Of a DNA stretch of 37,544 nt, positions 7,143 through 16,423 are shown piece after piece (within the stretch, counting starts at the first letter, position 1; every line of letters begins with the position of its first letter). The position numbers were made by a program, and so were the translations under genes. A model generated the notes under the pieces. That model saw only the letters and a program-made list of their open reading frames with translations, was not told where the DNA came from and did no database searches. The DNA comes from Gammaproteobacteria bacterium (GTDB taxonomy: Bacteria > Pseudomonadota > Gammaproteobacteria > Nevskiales > Nevskiaceae), in contig JAHZLQ010000049.1 in the NCBI GenBank assembly GCA_022599775.1, positions 1 through 37,544 of the forward strand. The letters are read 5' to 3'.

Positions 7143-9395
7143 TCAAGGTTTGGGTAGATCAAATGAAAAAACCGCACCGTGGCCGGTCTCCCCTTCCGCC
7201 CAGACGTGACCGTCATGTCGTTCGATGATTCTGCGGACGTTGGCGAGCCCGATACCGGTGCCTTCGAAATCCTCCATGCGATGCAGGCGTTGAAACACCC
7301 CGAACAGTTTGCCGACATACTTCATGTTGAAGCCGACCCCGTTGTCGCGAACGTGGATGACATGGGTGGTGGCCGTGTCTTCGCCGTCGATGCGGATAAC
7401 GGCCGGCTCCCGCCCTCGCGAATACTTGACCGCATTCGACAGCAGGTTACGCATGACCATCTGCAGGAAGGCCGGATCGCCGCGTACCACGGGCAGTTCG
7501 CCGAATTCCCAGCGAACATTGCGGCCCGCTGTCTCGGCGTCGAGATCCTTGATCACCGATTCGGCCAGCTCGCGGATATTCACCTGCGTAGGTCGTAGTG
7601 CGGCTCGCCCCATCTGCGAGAACGTGAGCAGGTCATCCACCAGCGTGCCGGCGAAGGTCGCGGATTCCTCGACGTTGGCGAGAAACGTCCGCCCTCGATC
7701 GCTCAAGCCCTCACCTTCGAGTTCGCGCAGCAAATCCGCGTAGCCGACGATGTGACGCAGCGGTGCGCGCAGGTCGTGCGACACCGAATACGAGAATGCC
7801 TCCAGCTCGCGGTTGCTGCGCTCCAGCTCATGAGCCAGCGCCGCCATTTCCTCGGCACGGCGCAGGACGATGGTCAGGATCGCGCTGCGCAGTTCCAGCG
7901 CCGCGTCAAGCTCGCCGGCGCTCCAGGGGCGGCTGCACCCGGTGTGCGTCTCGCTCCAGGCCTCGAAGCTGTGGCGCGGACTGAGCATCGTTGGCTCGGC
8001 GGTTGTCGCGGTCTTGTCCGGCCTGCCGGCCCAGGTCACGGTGCGCCGGACCTCCGGTCGGAACCAGATGATGTAGTTGCGGTGCACCTGAGAGATCGAC
8101 ACCGCCATAACGCCAGCCGTGTCGCCCATGGAGACCACGTCGGCCGGAAAATCACGGCCGATACAGGCGCTCGAGAACACCGTATTGGACGAATGGGCGG
8201 ACAACCAGTCCACCAGCTTGAGAACTTCGGCTTCATCGGGCGTATCACCGAACAACTCGCAACGGCCGCCGAACAGGATCGCAGCCCCACCGGCACCCGC
8301 GAACGCCAGCAGATCGGTCGGGCTGGACATCAGTCCGGCCACGAAATCATCGCGATCCGCAATCGCGGACAGCAGTCCGACCAGAATGCGCCGCAGCTCG
8401 AGCCGCTGATGGGTCTGCGCGCGCTCTTCGTTGGCTTCGATCTGCAGCGACAGGATCTGCCCCAGGTGCTCGCAGGCGATGCGGGCATCGAACGGTACCT
8501 GGCGGGGTTCGGCGTTATGGCACGAGATCAGGCCCCACAGGCGACCGCGCACGACGATCGAGACCGACATGGACGCGAGGGTGCCCATGTTCTTCATGTA
8601 CTGGATGTGTACCGGCGAGACGCTGCGCAGCCCCGAAAAGCTGAGGTCGGTAGGCGCCCCGCTCAGCGGGTTATCGCGCGGATGCAATGGCGAAGGGCTG
8701 GCATTTGCGTCTGCGATCAGACGCACGCGATTTCTGAGATACAGCTCACGGGCCTGAGGTGGCACATCGGACGCAGGAAACAGCATGCCCAGGTAGGACT
8801 CGTAGGATTCGTCGCGCCGCTCTGCCAGCACCTGGCCATGCCCGTCCTCGTCAAAGCGGTAGACGAGGATGCGGCCAAATCCGGTGATGGTCTTGGTCTC
8901 CTGCGCGGCGAGCTCGCACAGCGCATCCACGGAGCTCGCGCTCTGAAGGTTCGATACGAACGATCGGACCAGGGGGTAGATGCCTCCGAAGCCCATGTCC
9001 TGTCCGCGCCGGGTGGGTTCCAGTTCGAGCTGCAGCAGCTGGTCGTTGCGGTGGAGCACGCCATCGAAGTGGCGCGCATTGGCCGTGAGCACGCCGATGT
9101 AGAGGGGCGATTCCTCGATATCCGCCCTGCCCCTGGCCGTTCGCAGACGTTCCATATCGGATTCGCCCAGCAGGTCGGCACATTCCCGGCCGACCAAGGC
9201 ATCGGCGCTGTGGCTCAACCAGACGTCGGCGCTTTCGCTGGCCTGGACGATCCTGAGATTCTCGTCCATGCACAGCAGTACGCCGTGCGGCTGCACGCTG
9301 CCCGGAACGTGAATCGGTTCGCGCTCGCAGGCATTCAACAAATCCCGCGCCGCGGCGGCCTGTTCCGCGCGCCCCGACGTCATGACTGGGTTCAT
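7143..9395 (-). CDS. bphP: Bacteriophytochrome histidine kinase
   Basis: The 750-residue protein has the canonical PAS-GAF-PHY-HisKA-HATPase order. Cys23 in ACEREPIHVPGSVQPHG is at the biliverdin attachment position. The GAF domain carries Asp210 in PASDVP and His263 in SPVHIQYMKNMG, which match D207 and H260 of the Deinococcus protein in spacing. The PHY region spans about 335-510. The kinase has His540 in SVSHDLRAPLRH and ATP-binding boxes NLLSNAVKYS and DNGVGF. All chromophore and kinase residues I can check are intact, so a red/far-red photoreceptor kinase is expected. No heme oxygenase (bphO) for biliverdin synthesis is in the window. The gene heads a three-gene operon with a CheY-like regulator and a hybrid kinase. 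Confidence 0.95.
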   Translation of the reverse strand: MNPVMTSGRAEQAAAARDLLNACEREPIHVPGSVQPHGVLLCMDENLRIVQASESADVWLSHSADALVGRECADLLGESDMERLRTARGRADIEESPLYIGVLTANARHFDGVLHRNDQLLQLELEPTRRGQDMGFGGIYPLVRSFVSNLQSASSVDALCELAAQETKTITGFGRILVYRFDEDGHGQVLAERRDESYESYLGMLFPASDVPPQARELYLRNRVRLIADANASPSPLHPRDNPLSGAPTDLSFSGLRSVSPVHIQYMKNMGTLASMSVSIVVRGRLWGLISCHNAEPRQVPFDARIACEHLGQILSLQIEANEERAQTHQRLELRRILVGLLSAIADRDDFVAGLMSSPTDLLAFAGAGGAAILFGGRCELFGDTPDEAEVLKLVDWLSAHSSNTVFSSACIGRDFPADVVSMGDTAGVMAVSISQVHRNYIIWFRPEVRRTVTWAGRPDKTATTAEPTMLSPRHSFEAWSETHTGCSRPWSAGELDAALELRSAILTIVLRRAEEMAALAHELERSNRELEAFSYSVSHDLRAPLRHIVGYADLLRELEGEGLSDRGRTFLANVEESATFAGTLVDDLLTFSQMGRAALRPTQVNIRELAESVIKDLDAETAGRNVRWEFGELPVVRGDPAFLQMVMRNLLSNAVKYSRGREPAVIRIDGEDTATTHVIHVRDNGVGFNMKYVGKLFGVFQRLHRMEDFEGTGIGLANVRRIIERHDGHVWAEGETGHGAVFSFDLPKP

Positions 9396-9510
9396 ACCTC
9401 GGCAATCCCCACTCTGGCGACGCGGACTTTCCGCATCTTTCCCAATTGAATGAAGAAATTACCAAACGATCATGAACGGCAACGAAACGTACACGCCAGG
9501 CGCTCGCCGA

Positions 9511-10983
9511 TCAGCTGGCGGCGCTGGCGGAGTTCTTGCGCAGCAGCTTGAAGCCGGCCAGCGCCATCGCGATCGCGATCAAGGGCGACAGCCAGTTGAA
9601 GAAGGCGTACGGCAGATAGTGGAAGGTCGAAATGCCCAGCGTGGCGGACATATAGGCCCCACAGGTATTCCAGGGCACCAGCACCGAAGTCAGCGTGCCG
9701 CCGTCCTCAGTGGCGCGAGAGAGGTTGCGCGCGTCCAGTCCCATGCGTTCGTACTCGATCCGGTAGAGGCGGCCGGGCAGAACGATGGAAAGGTACTGGT
9801 CGGAGGCGATCAGGTTGACGCCGAATGCGGTCAACACCGTCACCGCCACCAGCGAGCCAGCATTGCGCACGCCGCGCAGCAGGCCAATGATCAGACGCTG
9901 CAGCAGACCGGCGCGCTCCATGCAGGCCCCGAACGCCATCGCACAAAGGATCAGCCAGATGGTGTTGAGCATGCTGGCCATGCCGCCACGATTGAGCAGG
10001 GCGTCGAGGTTCTCGTTGCCACTGTCTCCGGAATAGCCGGAAAACAGCACCTGCCACAATCCGGCGACCGCTCGCGTGGCGCTGTTTCCAGAAAAGGCGG
10101 CGCTCAATTCCGCGACACGTTCGCCCTGAAAGATCGCGGCGAAGATCAAGCCGATCACCGCGCCGGCGGCCAGCGTCGGCAAGGCCGGCGCGCGCCGCAT
10201 CGCAAGCCCCAGAACCACGATCACCGGTATCAACAGGTGCAAGCCGATCGCAAATTGGGCATCGATGGAGGCCAGCAAGGCGGCAGGGCCTTGGACATTG
10301 CCGGACACGTCCGCAGACAATCCCAGGGCCACGAAAATGAGCAAGGCCAGCGCGAAGCTCGGCAGGGTCGTCCAACCCATGTGCCGGATATGGTCGAACA
10401 GTTCCGACCCGGCGACGGCCGGCGCAAGATTGGTGGTATCGGAAAGCGGGGACATCTTGTCGCCGAAGTAGGCGCCGGAGATCACCGCGCCAGCCGCAAT
10501 GGCCGGGTTCAAGCCCAAGCCAACGGCCACCCCCATCAGCGCCACGCCGACGGTCCCGGCCACCGTCCAGGAACTGCCGATCGCGAGGCCAATGACGGCG
10601 CAGATGAGACAGCTCGCGGCGTAGAACACCGAGGGATGCAGCAGCTCCAGCCCGTAGTAGATCAGCGTCGGCACGGTGCCGCTGAGTATCCAGCTGCCGA
10701 TGACCGCACCCACCATCAGCAGAATCAGCATGGCGTTGGACGAGACCGCGATGCTTTGCGCGATCGCGTTCTCGAAATCCTTCCACGACGAGCCATTGCA
10801 CATGCCGACGGCGATCGCAAAGCCGGCCGCGGCCAGCAGCCCGATCTGATTGGGGCCGTACGAGGAATCGCTGCCGAACAGGGCCACGGCGGCGGTCAGC
10901 ATCGCCACCAGTACGGCCAGCGGCATCAGCGCCTGCCATAGCCTGGGCTCGCGCAGATCATCCACCAAGTCATCCCCGCTCAT
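9511..10983 (-). CDS. nhaC: NhaC-family Na+/H+ antiporter
   Basis: The 490-residue, very hydrophobic protein has about 11-12 predicted membrane segments starting near residue 18. NhaC signatures are present: SGAYFGDKMSPLSDTTNLA in the middle and ATEDGGTLTSVLVPWNTCG near the C-terminus. Family members exchange cytoplasmic Na+ for H+ in the inner membrane and support growth at alkaline pH or in salt. It lies alone between the bphP promoter region and the kinase gene of the export locus. Together with the glucosylglycerol enzyme it fits a halotolerant lifestyle. Its ion specificity cannot be read from the sequence. Confidence 0.88.
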   Translation of the reverse strand: MSGDDLVDDLREPRLWQALMPLAVLVAMLTAAVALFGSDSSYGPNQIGLLAAAGFAIAVGMCNGSSWKDFENAIAQSIAVSSNAMLILLMVGAVIGSWILSGTVPTLIYYGLELLHPSVFYAASCLICAVIGLAIGSSWTVAGTVGVALMGVAVGLGLNPAIAAGAVISGAYFGDKMSPLSDTTNLAPAVAGSELFDHIRHMGWTTLPSFALALLIFVALGLSADVSGNVQGPAALLASIDAQFAIGLHLLIPVIVVLGLAMRRAPALPTLAAGAVIGLIFAAIFQGERVAELSAAFSGNSATRAVAGLWQVLFSGYSGDSGNENLDALLNRGGMASMLNTIWLILCAMAFGACMERAGLLQRLIIGLLRGVRNAGSLVAVTVLTAFGVNLIASDQYLSIVLPGRLYRIEYERMGLDARNLSRATEDGGTLTSVLVPWNTCGAYMSATLGISTFHYLPYAFFNWLSPLIAIAMALAGFKLLRKNSASAAS

Positions 10984-11110
10984 CGCCTACCCCGTGGCGG
11001 CCAAGGCTGACCGCGATTGTTCGTTTCGAGAAAAGGGTGGCCCGGCGCGCAAACCCCGTCGCGCCCATCCGGAACTCCCAGTGAAGGACGCCAGTGAAGC
11101 AAACCGCGTA

Positions 11111-11124
11111 CCGATTGCGCAATC
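11111..11124. promoter_or_regulatory. 14-bp perfect palindrome upstream of nhaC
   Basis: CGATTGCGCAATCG is a perfect dyad in the 151-bp gap between the end of the NtrY-like kinase gene and the nhaC start. It could be an operator for nhaC or part of a weak terminator; there is no T-tract beside it. Confidence 0.3.
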
Positions 11125-11134
11125 GCGGCGAGAC

Positions 11135-12466
11135 TCACCGAGCCGCTTCACGCACCGTTGCCGGAAGCACCAGGCGTACCCGCAGTCCGCCGCCGCTGCG
11201 ATTGGCCAACTGAATACGGCCCGCGTGCGCTTCGACGATCTCGCGAGCCAGCGCCAGCCCCAGGCCGGTGCCGCTGCGCTTGGTCGAATAGAACGGCAAC
11301 AAGGCGTTGGCCAGTACCGCCTCGCTCATGCCGCTGCCGCGATCGGCGACTTCGATGTGAAACTCATCGGCCACGCGCCGCACCGACAGCGCCACGGCAT
11401 CGGCGGCACCGCCGGCCTCGTGCGCGTTCTTGATGAGATTGATCAACACCTGTTCGATTTGTACGCGGTCGAACCAGGCGGCGTCTTCCGGAAGCGCGCC
11501 GACCAGGCGAAACGCCACCTGCTCGGCCAACGTGGCCACGAATTCGTCCCAGACCACCGGCTCGGCCTGCGGCACCGGAAGCTTGGCGAAGCGCGCATAG
11601 CCGTCGATGAAGCCATGCAGATGCCGGGTGCGCTCGCTGATCGACGCGAACACTTGTGGCAGGCGCGTGGTATCGCCACGCCGCGCCAGTTCGGCCCCGG
11701 AGTGGGCCATGGAGGAAATCGGCGCCAGCGAGTTGTTCAATTCGTGGCTGATCACCCGAATCACCTTCTTCCAGGTGGCCACTTCCTGGCGCGACAGTTC
11801 GCGCGTCATGCGGCGGAACAGGTACAGACGGTGCGCGCGACCCTGCAGACGGAAACCGCGCTGGGACACGTGAAAGGTTTCGTCATTGCCGTCCAGCGTC
11901 ACCGTGAACAGCACGTCTTCGCCGCCGGACACGGCGTCCCGCACGACGACCGGCAGTGCGGCGATGATGGCCTGAAACGACTGTCCGCCGAGGCTCTTTC
12001 CCTCGTTGAACAGCTTGCGCGCCGCCAGATTGGCATAGGCGACGCGGCCGCTGGCTTCGGTCAGCACCAGCGACACCGGGGTGTTCTGGACCACGGTGTC
12101 CAGCAGCAGTTCGCGCTGCACCAGATGCTGGCGCTGCTCGCGCAAGGTCTGGCCGAGTTCGTTGTGAACGGCGACAAGCTGACCCAGTTCGTCGTTGCGG
12201 TCGTTGGCGATGGAGACACTGAAGTCGCCGTCGCGATAGCTGGCCACCGCGCCCTGCAAGGCTCGCAACAGGCGTGCCGCCGGCTGCACGGCCTGGCGCG
12301 CGATCAGCAGCACCACCGGCGCGCCGAGCAGAAACGCCAGCAGCAAGGCCCAGTGGTCGCCTTTCAGGAGATTGACGAACACGCCGGCCGTGAGCACGCC
12401 ACAGGCGTAGACCGCCAGCAGCAAGGCCGCCAGCTTGCCTTCAACGGAAAAGCTGGAGCCCTTCAT
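11135..12466 (-). CDS. NtrY-like membrane sensor histidine kinase
   Basis: The 443-residue protein has two adjacent N-terminal membrane helices (about 11-34 and 39-59) with almost no periplasmic loop. A HAMP-like segment (about 60-115), a PAS domain (about 120-215), HisKA with His241 in ISHELNNSLAPISS and an HATPase domain (NLIKNAHEAGG, DRGSGMSE, GTGLGLALAREI) follow. The HELNNSLAP box is typical of NtrB/NtrY kinases that pair with sigma-54 activators. It starts 30 bases after the NtrC-type regulator and ends the export locus. With no sizeable outer domain it probably senses the membrane or cytoplasm. It should phosphorylate the adjacent regulator at Asp52. Confidence 0.9.
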   Translation of the reverse strand: MKGSSFSVEGKLAALLLAVYACGVLTAGVFVNLLKGDHWALLLAFLLGAPVVLLIARQAVQPAARLLRALQGAVASYRDGDFSVSIANDRNDELGQLVAVHNELGQTLREQRQHLVQRELLLDTVVQNTPVSLVLTEASGRVAYANLAARKLFNEGKSLGGQSFQAIIAALPVVVRDAVSGGEDVLFTVTLDGNDETFHVSQRGFRLQGRAHRLYLFRRMTRELSRQEVATWKKVIRVISHELNNSLAPISSMAHSGAELARRGDTTRLPQVFASISERTRHLHGFIDGYARFAKLPVPQAEPVVWDEFVATLAEQVAFRLVGALPEDAAWFDRVQIEQVLINLIKNAHEAGGAADAVALSVRRVADEFHIEVADRGSGMSEAVLANALLPFYSTKRSGTGLGLALAREIVEAHAGRIQLANRSGGGLRVRLVLPATVREAAR

Positions 12467-12496
12467 GAAACGCGGCGAGGCATCACGCTCACCGGC

Positions 12497-13834
12497 TCAG
12501 GATTCCGACATTCCGAAACGCTCCATGCGCCGGTACAGGGCCTGACGCGACAGGCCCAGCGATTGCGCCGCACGGCTGATCACACCGCCGGCGGCGGCCA
12601 GCGCGGCTTCGACGGCGGCCTTGTCCGGCTCGTACAGATTGCGCACCGCACCGGGCTTGCGCGCCGGCAGATTGAGATCGGCCACCTCGATCACGCCGTC
12701 CCGGCACAGCAGGCGGGCGCGTTCCAGCGCGTTGCGCAGTTCACGCACGTTACCGGGCCAGGAATGGGCCATGAGCGCGTCCCGCGCCTCGTCGGAGAGG
12801 CGTGCCTCGCCATTCAGGAAATGCTCGGCCAGCGGCGGGATGTCATCGCAGCGCTCCGCCAGCGGCGGCAGGCGAACCTCGATGACATTGAGCCGGTAAT
12901 AAAGGTCTTCGCGAAACGTGCCTTCCTCGATCATCGCCGGCAGATCGGCATTGGTGGCGCTGAGCAGCCGCACCTTGACGTGCCGCGTGCGCGCCGACCC
13001 GAGGCGCTCGAAATCGCCGGATTCGAGCACGCGCAGCAACTTCACCTGCCCCGACAAGGGCAGATTGCCGATTTCGTCCAGGAACAGCGTGCCGCCATCG
13101 GCCAGTTCGAAACGCCCTTCGCGCGCTCGGGTCGAACCGGTGTAGGCGCCGGCCTCCGCGCCGAACAGCTCCGCTTCGATCAACTCGGACGGCAGGGCGC
13201 CGCAATTGACGGTGACGAAGGCGCCGCGCCTGACGGCCGAATTGGCATGCAGGATGTCGGCGATGCGTTCCTTGCCGGCGCCGTTGGGGCCGGTGATCAG
13301 CACCGGAATCTCGGCCCGCGCGACCTGGCAGGCCAGCTCGATCACTCGCTCGGTGGCGGTGGCGCCGTAGACGATGCCGCGCAGGTCGTAGCGCGATTCG
13401 AGTTCCGCGCGACGACGGCGCCGTTCGCGCCGATGGCGCGAGACCTCGCGCGTGCTTTCGGAGAGTTCCAGCAGGTTTTCGACCGTCGCCGAGAGCTTGG
13501 CGTCGTCCCAGGGCTTGGCCACATAGTCGGCGGCACCGGCCTTGACCAGCTCCACCGCGGTTTCCAGGTGCGTCCACGCCGTGAGCAGAATCACCGGCAG
13601 ATCCGGATGCCGTTCGCGGATCGCCCGGAACAGGGCCACGCCCTCCTCGCCCGAGGTGGTGTCCGCGGTGAAGTTCATGTCCTGGATCACCACATCGACA
13701 TCGCTGCGGTCGAGTTCGGCCAGCCCTTCCTCCGGCGAATACGCGATCAGGGCGCGGATTTCGTGCAGCGACAGCAACAGCGACAGGGCGTCGCCCACCG
13801 CTTGGTTGTCGTCGATGATCAGTACGGTACGCAT
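12497..13834 (-). CDS. NtrC-type sigma-54-dependent response regulator
   Basis: The 445-residue protein has a receiver domain (phosphoacceptor Asp52 in VVIQDMNF), a sigma-54 AAA+ domain (about 140-365) and a C-terminal Fis-type helix-turn-helix (AAQSLGLSRQALYRRMERF). Walker A is GPNGAGKE and Walker B is GTLFLDEIG. The sigma-54 contact loop reads GAYTGS instead of the usual GAFTGA. The Tyr change is seen in working activators; the final Ser is less common. The gene starts 19 bases after the last permease gene and precedes its kinase. The -24/-12 promoters and distal palindromes upstream of the tolC-like and adaptor genes make this protein their likely activator, which would also drive its own expression. 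Confidence 0.93.
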   Translation of the reverse strand: MRTVLIIDDNQAVGDALSLLLSLHEIRALIAYSPEEGLAELDRSDVDVVIQDMNFTADTTSGEEGVALFRAIRERHPDLPVILLTAWTHLETAVELVKAGAADYVAKPWDDAKLSATVENLLELSESTREVSRHRRERRRRRAELESRYDLRGIVYGATATERVIELACQVARAEIPVLITGPNGAGKERIADILHANSAVRRGAFVTVNCGALPSELIEAELFGAEAGAYTGSTRAREGRFELADGGTLFLDEIGNLPLSGQVKLLRVLESGDFERLGSARTRHVKVRLLSATNADLPAMIEEGTFREDLYYRLNVIEVRLPPLAERCDDIPPLAEHFLNGEARLSDEARDALMAHSWPGNVRELRNALERARLLCRDGVIEVADLNLPARKPGAVRNLYEPDKAAVEAALAAAGGVISRAAQSLGLSRQALYRRMERFGMSES

Positions 13835-13853
13835 GGATCAATCCTACCCTGCC

Positions 13854-15083
13854 CTATGCCTCGCGCGTCGCCACCATCGGCGGCACGCGGGAGGCACGGC
13901 GCGCCGGCTGCAGCACGGCGAGCTGACCGAGCGCGAGGACCAGCACGGCGGCCACAAGGATGTAGAGCAGCGAGAGGCGCGCCATCTCGTAATGCGTGAC
14001 CAGCCACAGATTCAGCAGTATCGCCGCGGCGATACCGATGACGACGCCGACCAGGCTGATCATCAGATTTTCGATCTGGAAATAACACAAAATGTCGCGG
14101 CGGCGTGCACCGAGCGCGCGGCGGATGCCGATCTGCCGATGACGCTGCCCCACCCAGAAATTGGCCAGGCCGACAATGCCGGCGGCCGTGACCAGCAGCA
14201 GCACGCCGCAGATCACGCTCATCAGAATGGCCATGCCGCGGTCGCGGCGATAGGCGTTGGCGCGCACCTCCTCATAGCTGCGCATGCGCGAAATCACCCG
14301 CATGCGATCGCTGGCGAGCAGACGCTGTTCGACGGCCTTCATCGCCTCGTCGCGGCGACCGGGTTCGGCACGCACGATCAGATAGCCGCCAGGCTCTGCG
14401 ATCGAGCGGTATGGCACCAGTATCGTGTTTTCATAGAAACCGTCGGCCCAGGCGCCGCCGACCCAGGGCGTCTGCAGGCGCTCGACGATGCCCACGACCG
14501 TCGAGGGGGACACCTTGTCGCTGAGGTACAAGGTATTTCCGAGCGCATCGCCGTCCGGAAACAGCTTATCGGCAATGGCGCGCGTCAGCATCACGACCTT
14601 GGGCTCCATCGTTTCCTGCGAACCGTATTCGTTGACATCCGCGGCGGTGAAGTTGCGGCCGGCCACGAGCTGGGCGCCATAGGTCGCCAAGGCATGCTCG
14701 TCGACCATGTAGAGGGCGGCATGTGCACGCGGCTGCTTGTCCCCCAACTGGCGTTGCAGGCCGGTGCTCCAGCCGCCGCCGCGCAAGGGGTAGCTGTTGC
14801 TGAAGAATGCGTCGACCACGCCGGGCGTGCTGCGCAAGGTCTGCAAATCGCGCAATAGCAGGTCGGCCAGATTCTGGTCGGCGGGACGCCCGACCCAGAC
14901 GTTGATAAACGTGAACAGCTCGGATTCGTCGAGCCCGCTGGGTCGATCGATGTAGCTGAGCCTTTGATGAATGATGAACAGGGCGTTGCAGATGATCGCC
15001 AGCGTCAGCGCGATCTGCAGCGAAATCAGGATCGCACCGGCCTTGTTGTGCAGCAGTGCGCTGAGTATGGGTTTGAGACTCAT
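13854..15083 (-). CDS. FtsX/MacB-type ABC permease, type A, unit 3
   Basis: The 409-residue protein has an N-terminal helix (ALLHNKAGAILISLQIALTL), a periplasmic MacB-like region of about 230 residues, and three C-terminal helices forming an FtsX domain with IGIRRALGARRRDIL between them. No ATPase domain is fused. It is homologous to the genes at 16424 and 18969 (shared segments: hydrophobic N-terminal helix, VGLANFWV, C-terminal RVPPMVATREA). It is the last of six permeases and is followed 19 bases later by the NtrC-type regulator. Such permeases transmit ATPase movement to the periplasm to drive substrate into an adaptor/TolC conduit. Pairing with the 15096 gene is inferred from order. Confidence 0.85.
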   Translation of the reverse strand: MSLKPILSALLHNKAGAILISLQIALTLAIICNALFIIHQRLSYIDRPSGLDESELFTFINVWVGRPADQNLADLLLRDLQTLRSTPGVVDAFFSNSYPLRGGGWSTGLQRQLGDKQPRAHAALYMVDEHALATYGAQLVAGRNFTAADVNEYGSQETMEPKVVMLTRAIADKLFPDGDALGNTLYLSDKVSPSTVVGIVERLQTPWVGGAWADGFYENTILVPYRSIAEPGGYLIVRAEPGRRDEAMKAVEQRLLASDRMRVISRMRSYEEVRANAYRRDRGMAILMSVICGVLLLVTAAGIVGLANFWVGQRHRQIGIRRALGARRRDILCYFQIENLMISLVGVVIGIAAAILLNLWLVTHYEMARLSLLYILVAAVLVLALGQLAVLQPARRASRVPPMVATREA

Positions 15084-15095
15084 GTCGGTTCGTCC

Positions 15096-16406
15096 TCAGT
15101 TGGCCTTGAGCTGCCAGGCAGGCCGTACCTGTGCAGCCCGCAAGGTCGGGAACAGTCCGGCCAGCACGGTGGCGATCACCGCCAGCAATACCGTCGCCAG
15201 AACCAGTTCGCTGTCGAGCCTCGCCAAGTCTGCGATGTCGGGATCGAAAATCAGGCCGACACCGGCCAGGCCCAGCGCGGTGAAGCCCAGACCGAGCAGG
15301 CCGCCGACCAGACCGATCACGCCCGATTCGATGACGAACTGCTGGACGATCCGCCCCCTGGAGGCGCCGAGTGCACGCCGCACGCCGATCTCGGGTGCAC
15401 GCCGCATGAACTTCGCCAGCAACAGGCCGATCACGTTGAACAGGCACACGATCAGAAACCCGAAAGCGATCAGCATCGACACCCGGGATTCGTCAGGCAC
15501 CACATGCTCATGGGCTAGCCACTCCGGCAAGTTGTGCAAACGGTTGTTGGGCGCCCAGTCAAAACGGCCCGCGGCCTGCTGTTCGCTGTGATAGCCATCC
15601 AGAAAGCGCCGGTAGGCTTCGGCGTCGGCCACCGCCGGCAGTTCCACCAGCATGCTGATCCACACGCATGAGGATCGCAGGTAGCCGTCCCAGCCCGGGT
15701 CCGAGTCGGTGGCGCAATTGTTGTTACCCCGAGTTTGCATCCGGTGATCGATCGCCCAGTTGAACGGGACGAACAGATCATCCGTACTGCCGAAATGGTT
15801 CCCGTTGGCGATGTCATAGAAGAGGGGCTGCGGATTCCACGCCTCAAGCACACCAACGATACGAAACCGCGTGCCGTCAAGATCAATCTCACGGCCGACA
15901 CTGTTCTCGCCGCCGAACAGCTTTTCGTTGAGCGCGCTGCTGATCACCACCTGCGCCAGGTGCTGTTCATCCCCGGTTTCGCCCCAGGATCCGCCGTAGC
16001 GGAAACCCACATCCACCATCGGAAAGAACTCGCTGTACACCGCGTGGCCTTGCACCGTGAACGGCGAACGCGAGGCGTCTGCGGGGATCAGGGAGAAACC
16101 CACCGGATAGAGTGCCGACTGGTGTTTGGCAGCATGCGCCCGCATCAGCGCCGTGGCGTCGGTGTAGCTCAGGGCGTCGGGCGGTTCCTTGTCATCGTCG
16201 TGATGTTCCGGCCCCCACAAATCGATCAGCGGCACGAACAGCTGGTGCGACTTCCAGGGAATCGGATCACCCGAGGCGGCACGAAACACCGCGAACGAGG
16301 TCATCGAGGCGCCGATGCCCAAAGCGATCGTCAGTACCATCAAGGCCGTCAGCGCCGGTGTGCGGCGCAGGCTGCGCCACGACAATCCCGCGAAATATCC
16401 CCACAT
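15096..16406 (-). CDS. FtsX/MacB-type ABC permease, type B, unit 3
   Basis: The 436-residue protein has an N-terminal helix (TALMVLTIALGIGASMTSFAV) followed by the type-B signature SGDPIPWKS, a periplasmic domain to about residue 305, and an FtsX domain with EIGVRRALGASRGRIV. It aligns by eye with the proteins from 17656 and 20183 in length (435-436), signature and C-terminus. It lies 17 bases after the 16424 gene and 12 bases before the 13854 gene, and forms the third type B/type A unit. Substrate unknown. Confidence 0.85.
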   Translation of the reverse strand: MWGYFAGLSWRSLRRTPALTALMVLTIALGIGASMTSFAVFRAASGDPIPWKSHQLFVPLIDLWGPEHHDDDKEPPDALSYTDATALMRAHAAKHQSALYPVGFSLIPADASRSPFTVQGHAVYSEFFPMVDVGFRYGGSWGETGDEQHLAQVVISSALNEKLFGGENSVGREIDLDGTRFRIVGVLEAWNPQPLFYDIANGNHFGSTDDLFVPFNWAIDHRMQTRGNNNCATDSDPGWDGYLRSSCVWISMLVELPAVADAEAYRRFLDGYHSEQQAAGRFDWAPNNRLHNLPEWLAHEHVVPDESRVSMLIAFGFLIVCLFNVIGLLLAKFMRRAPEIGVRRALGASRGRIVQQFVIESGVIGLVGGLLGLGFTALGLAGVGLIFDPDIADLARLDSELVLATVLLAVIATVLAGLFPTLRAAQVRPAWQLKAN

Positions 16407-16423
16407 GGTTCAGTGATCCCTTG

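Noticed and set aside
7752-9449. A 565-codon plus-strand open frame opposite bphP, and a 1049-codon frame at 10850-13999
   Set aside because: They lie antisense to well-supported kinase and regulator genes, have low-complexity His/Gln/Arg-rich translations and no recognisable domain. This is a GC-rich shadow effect.
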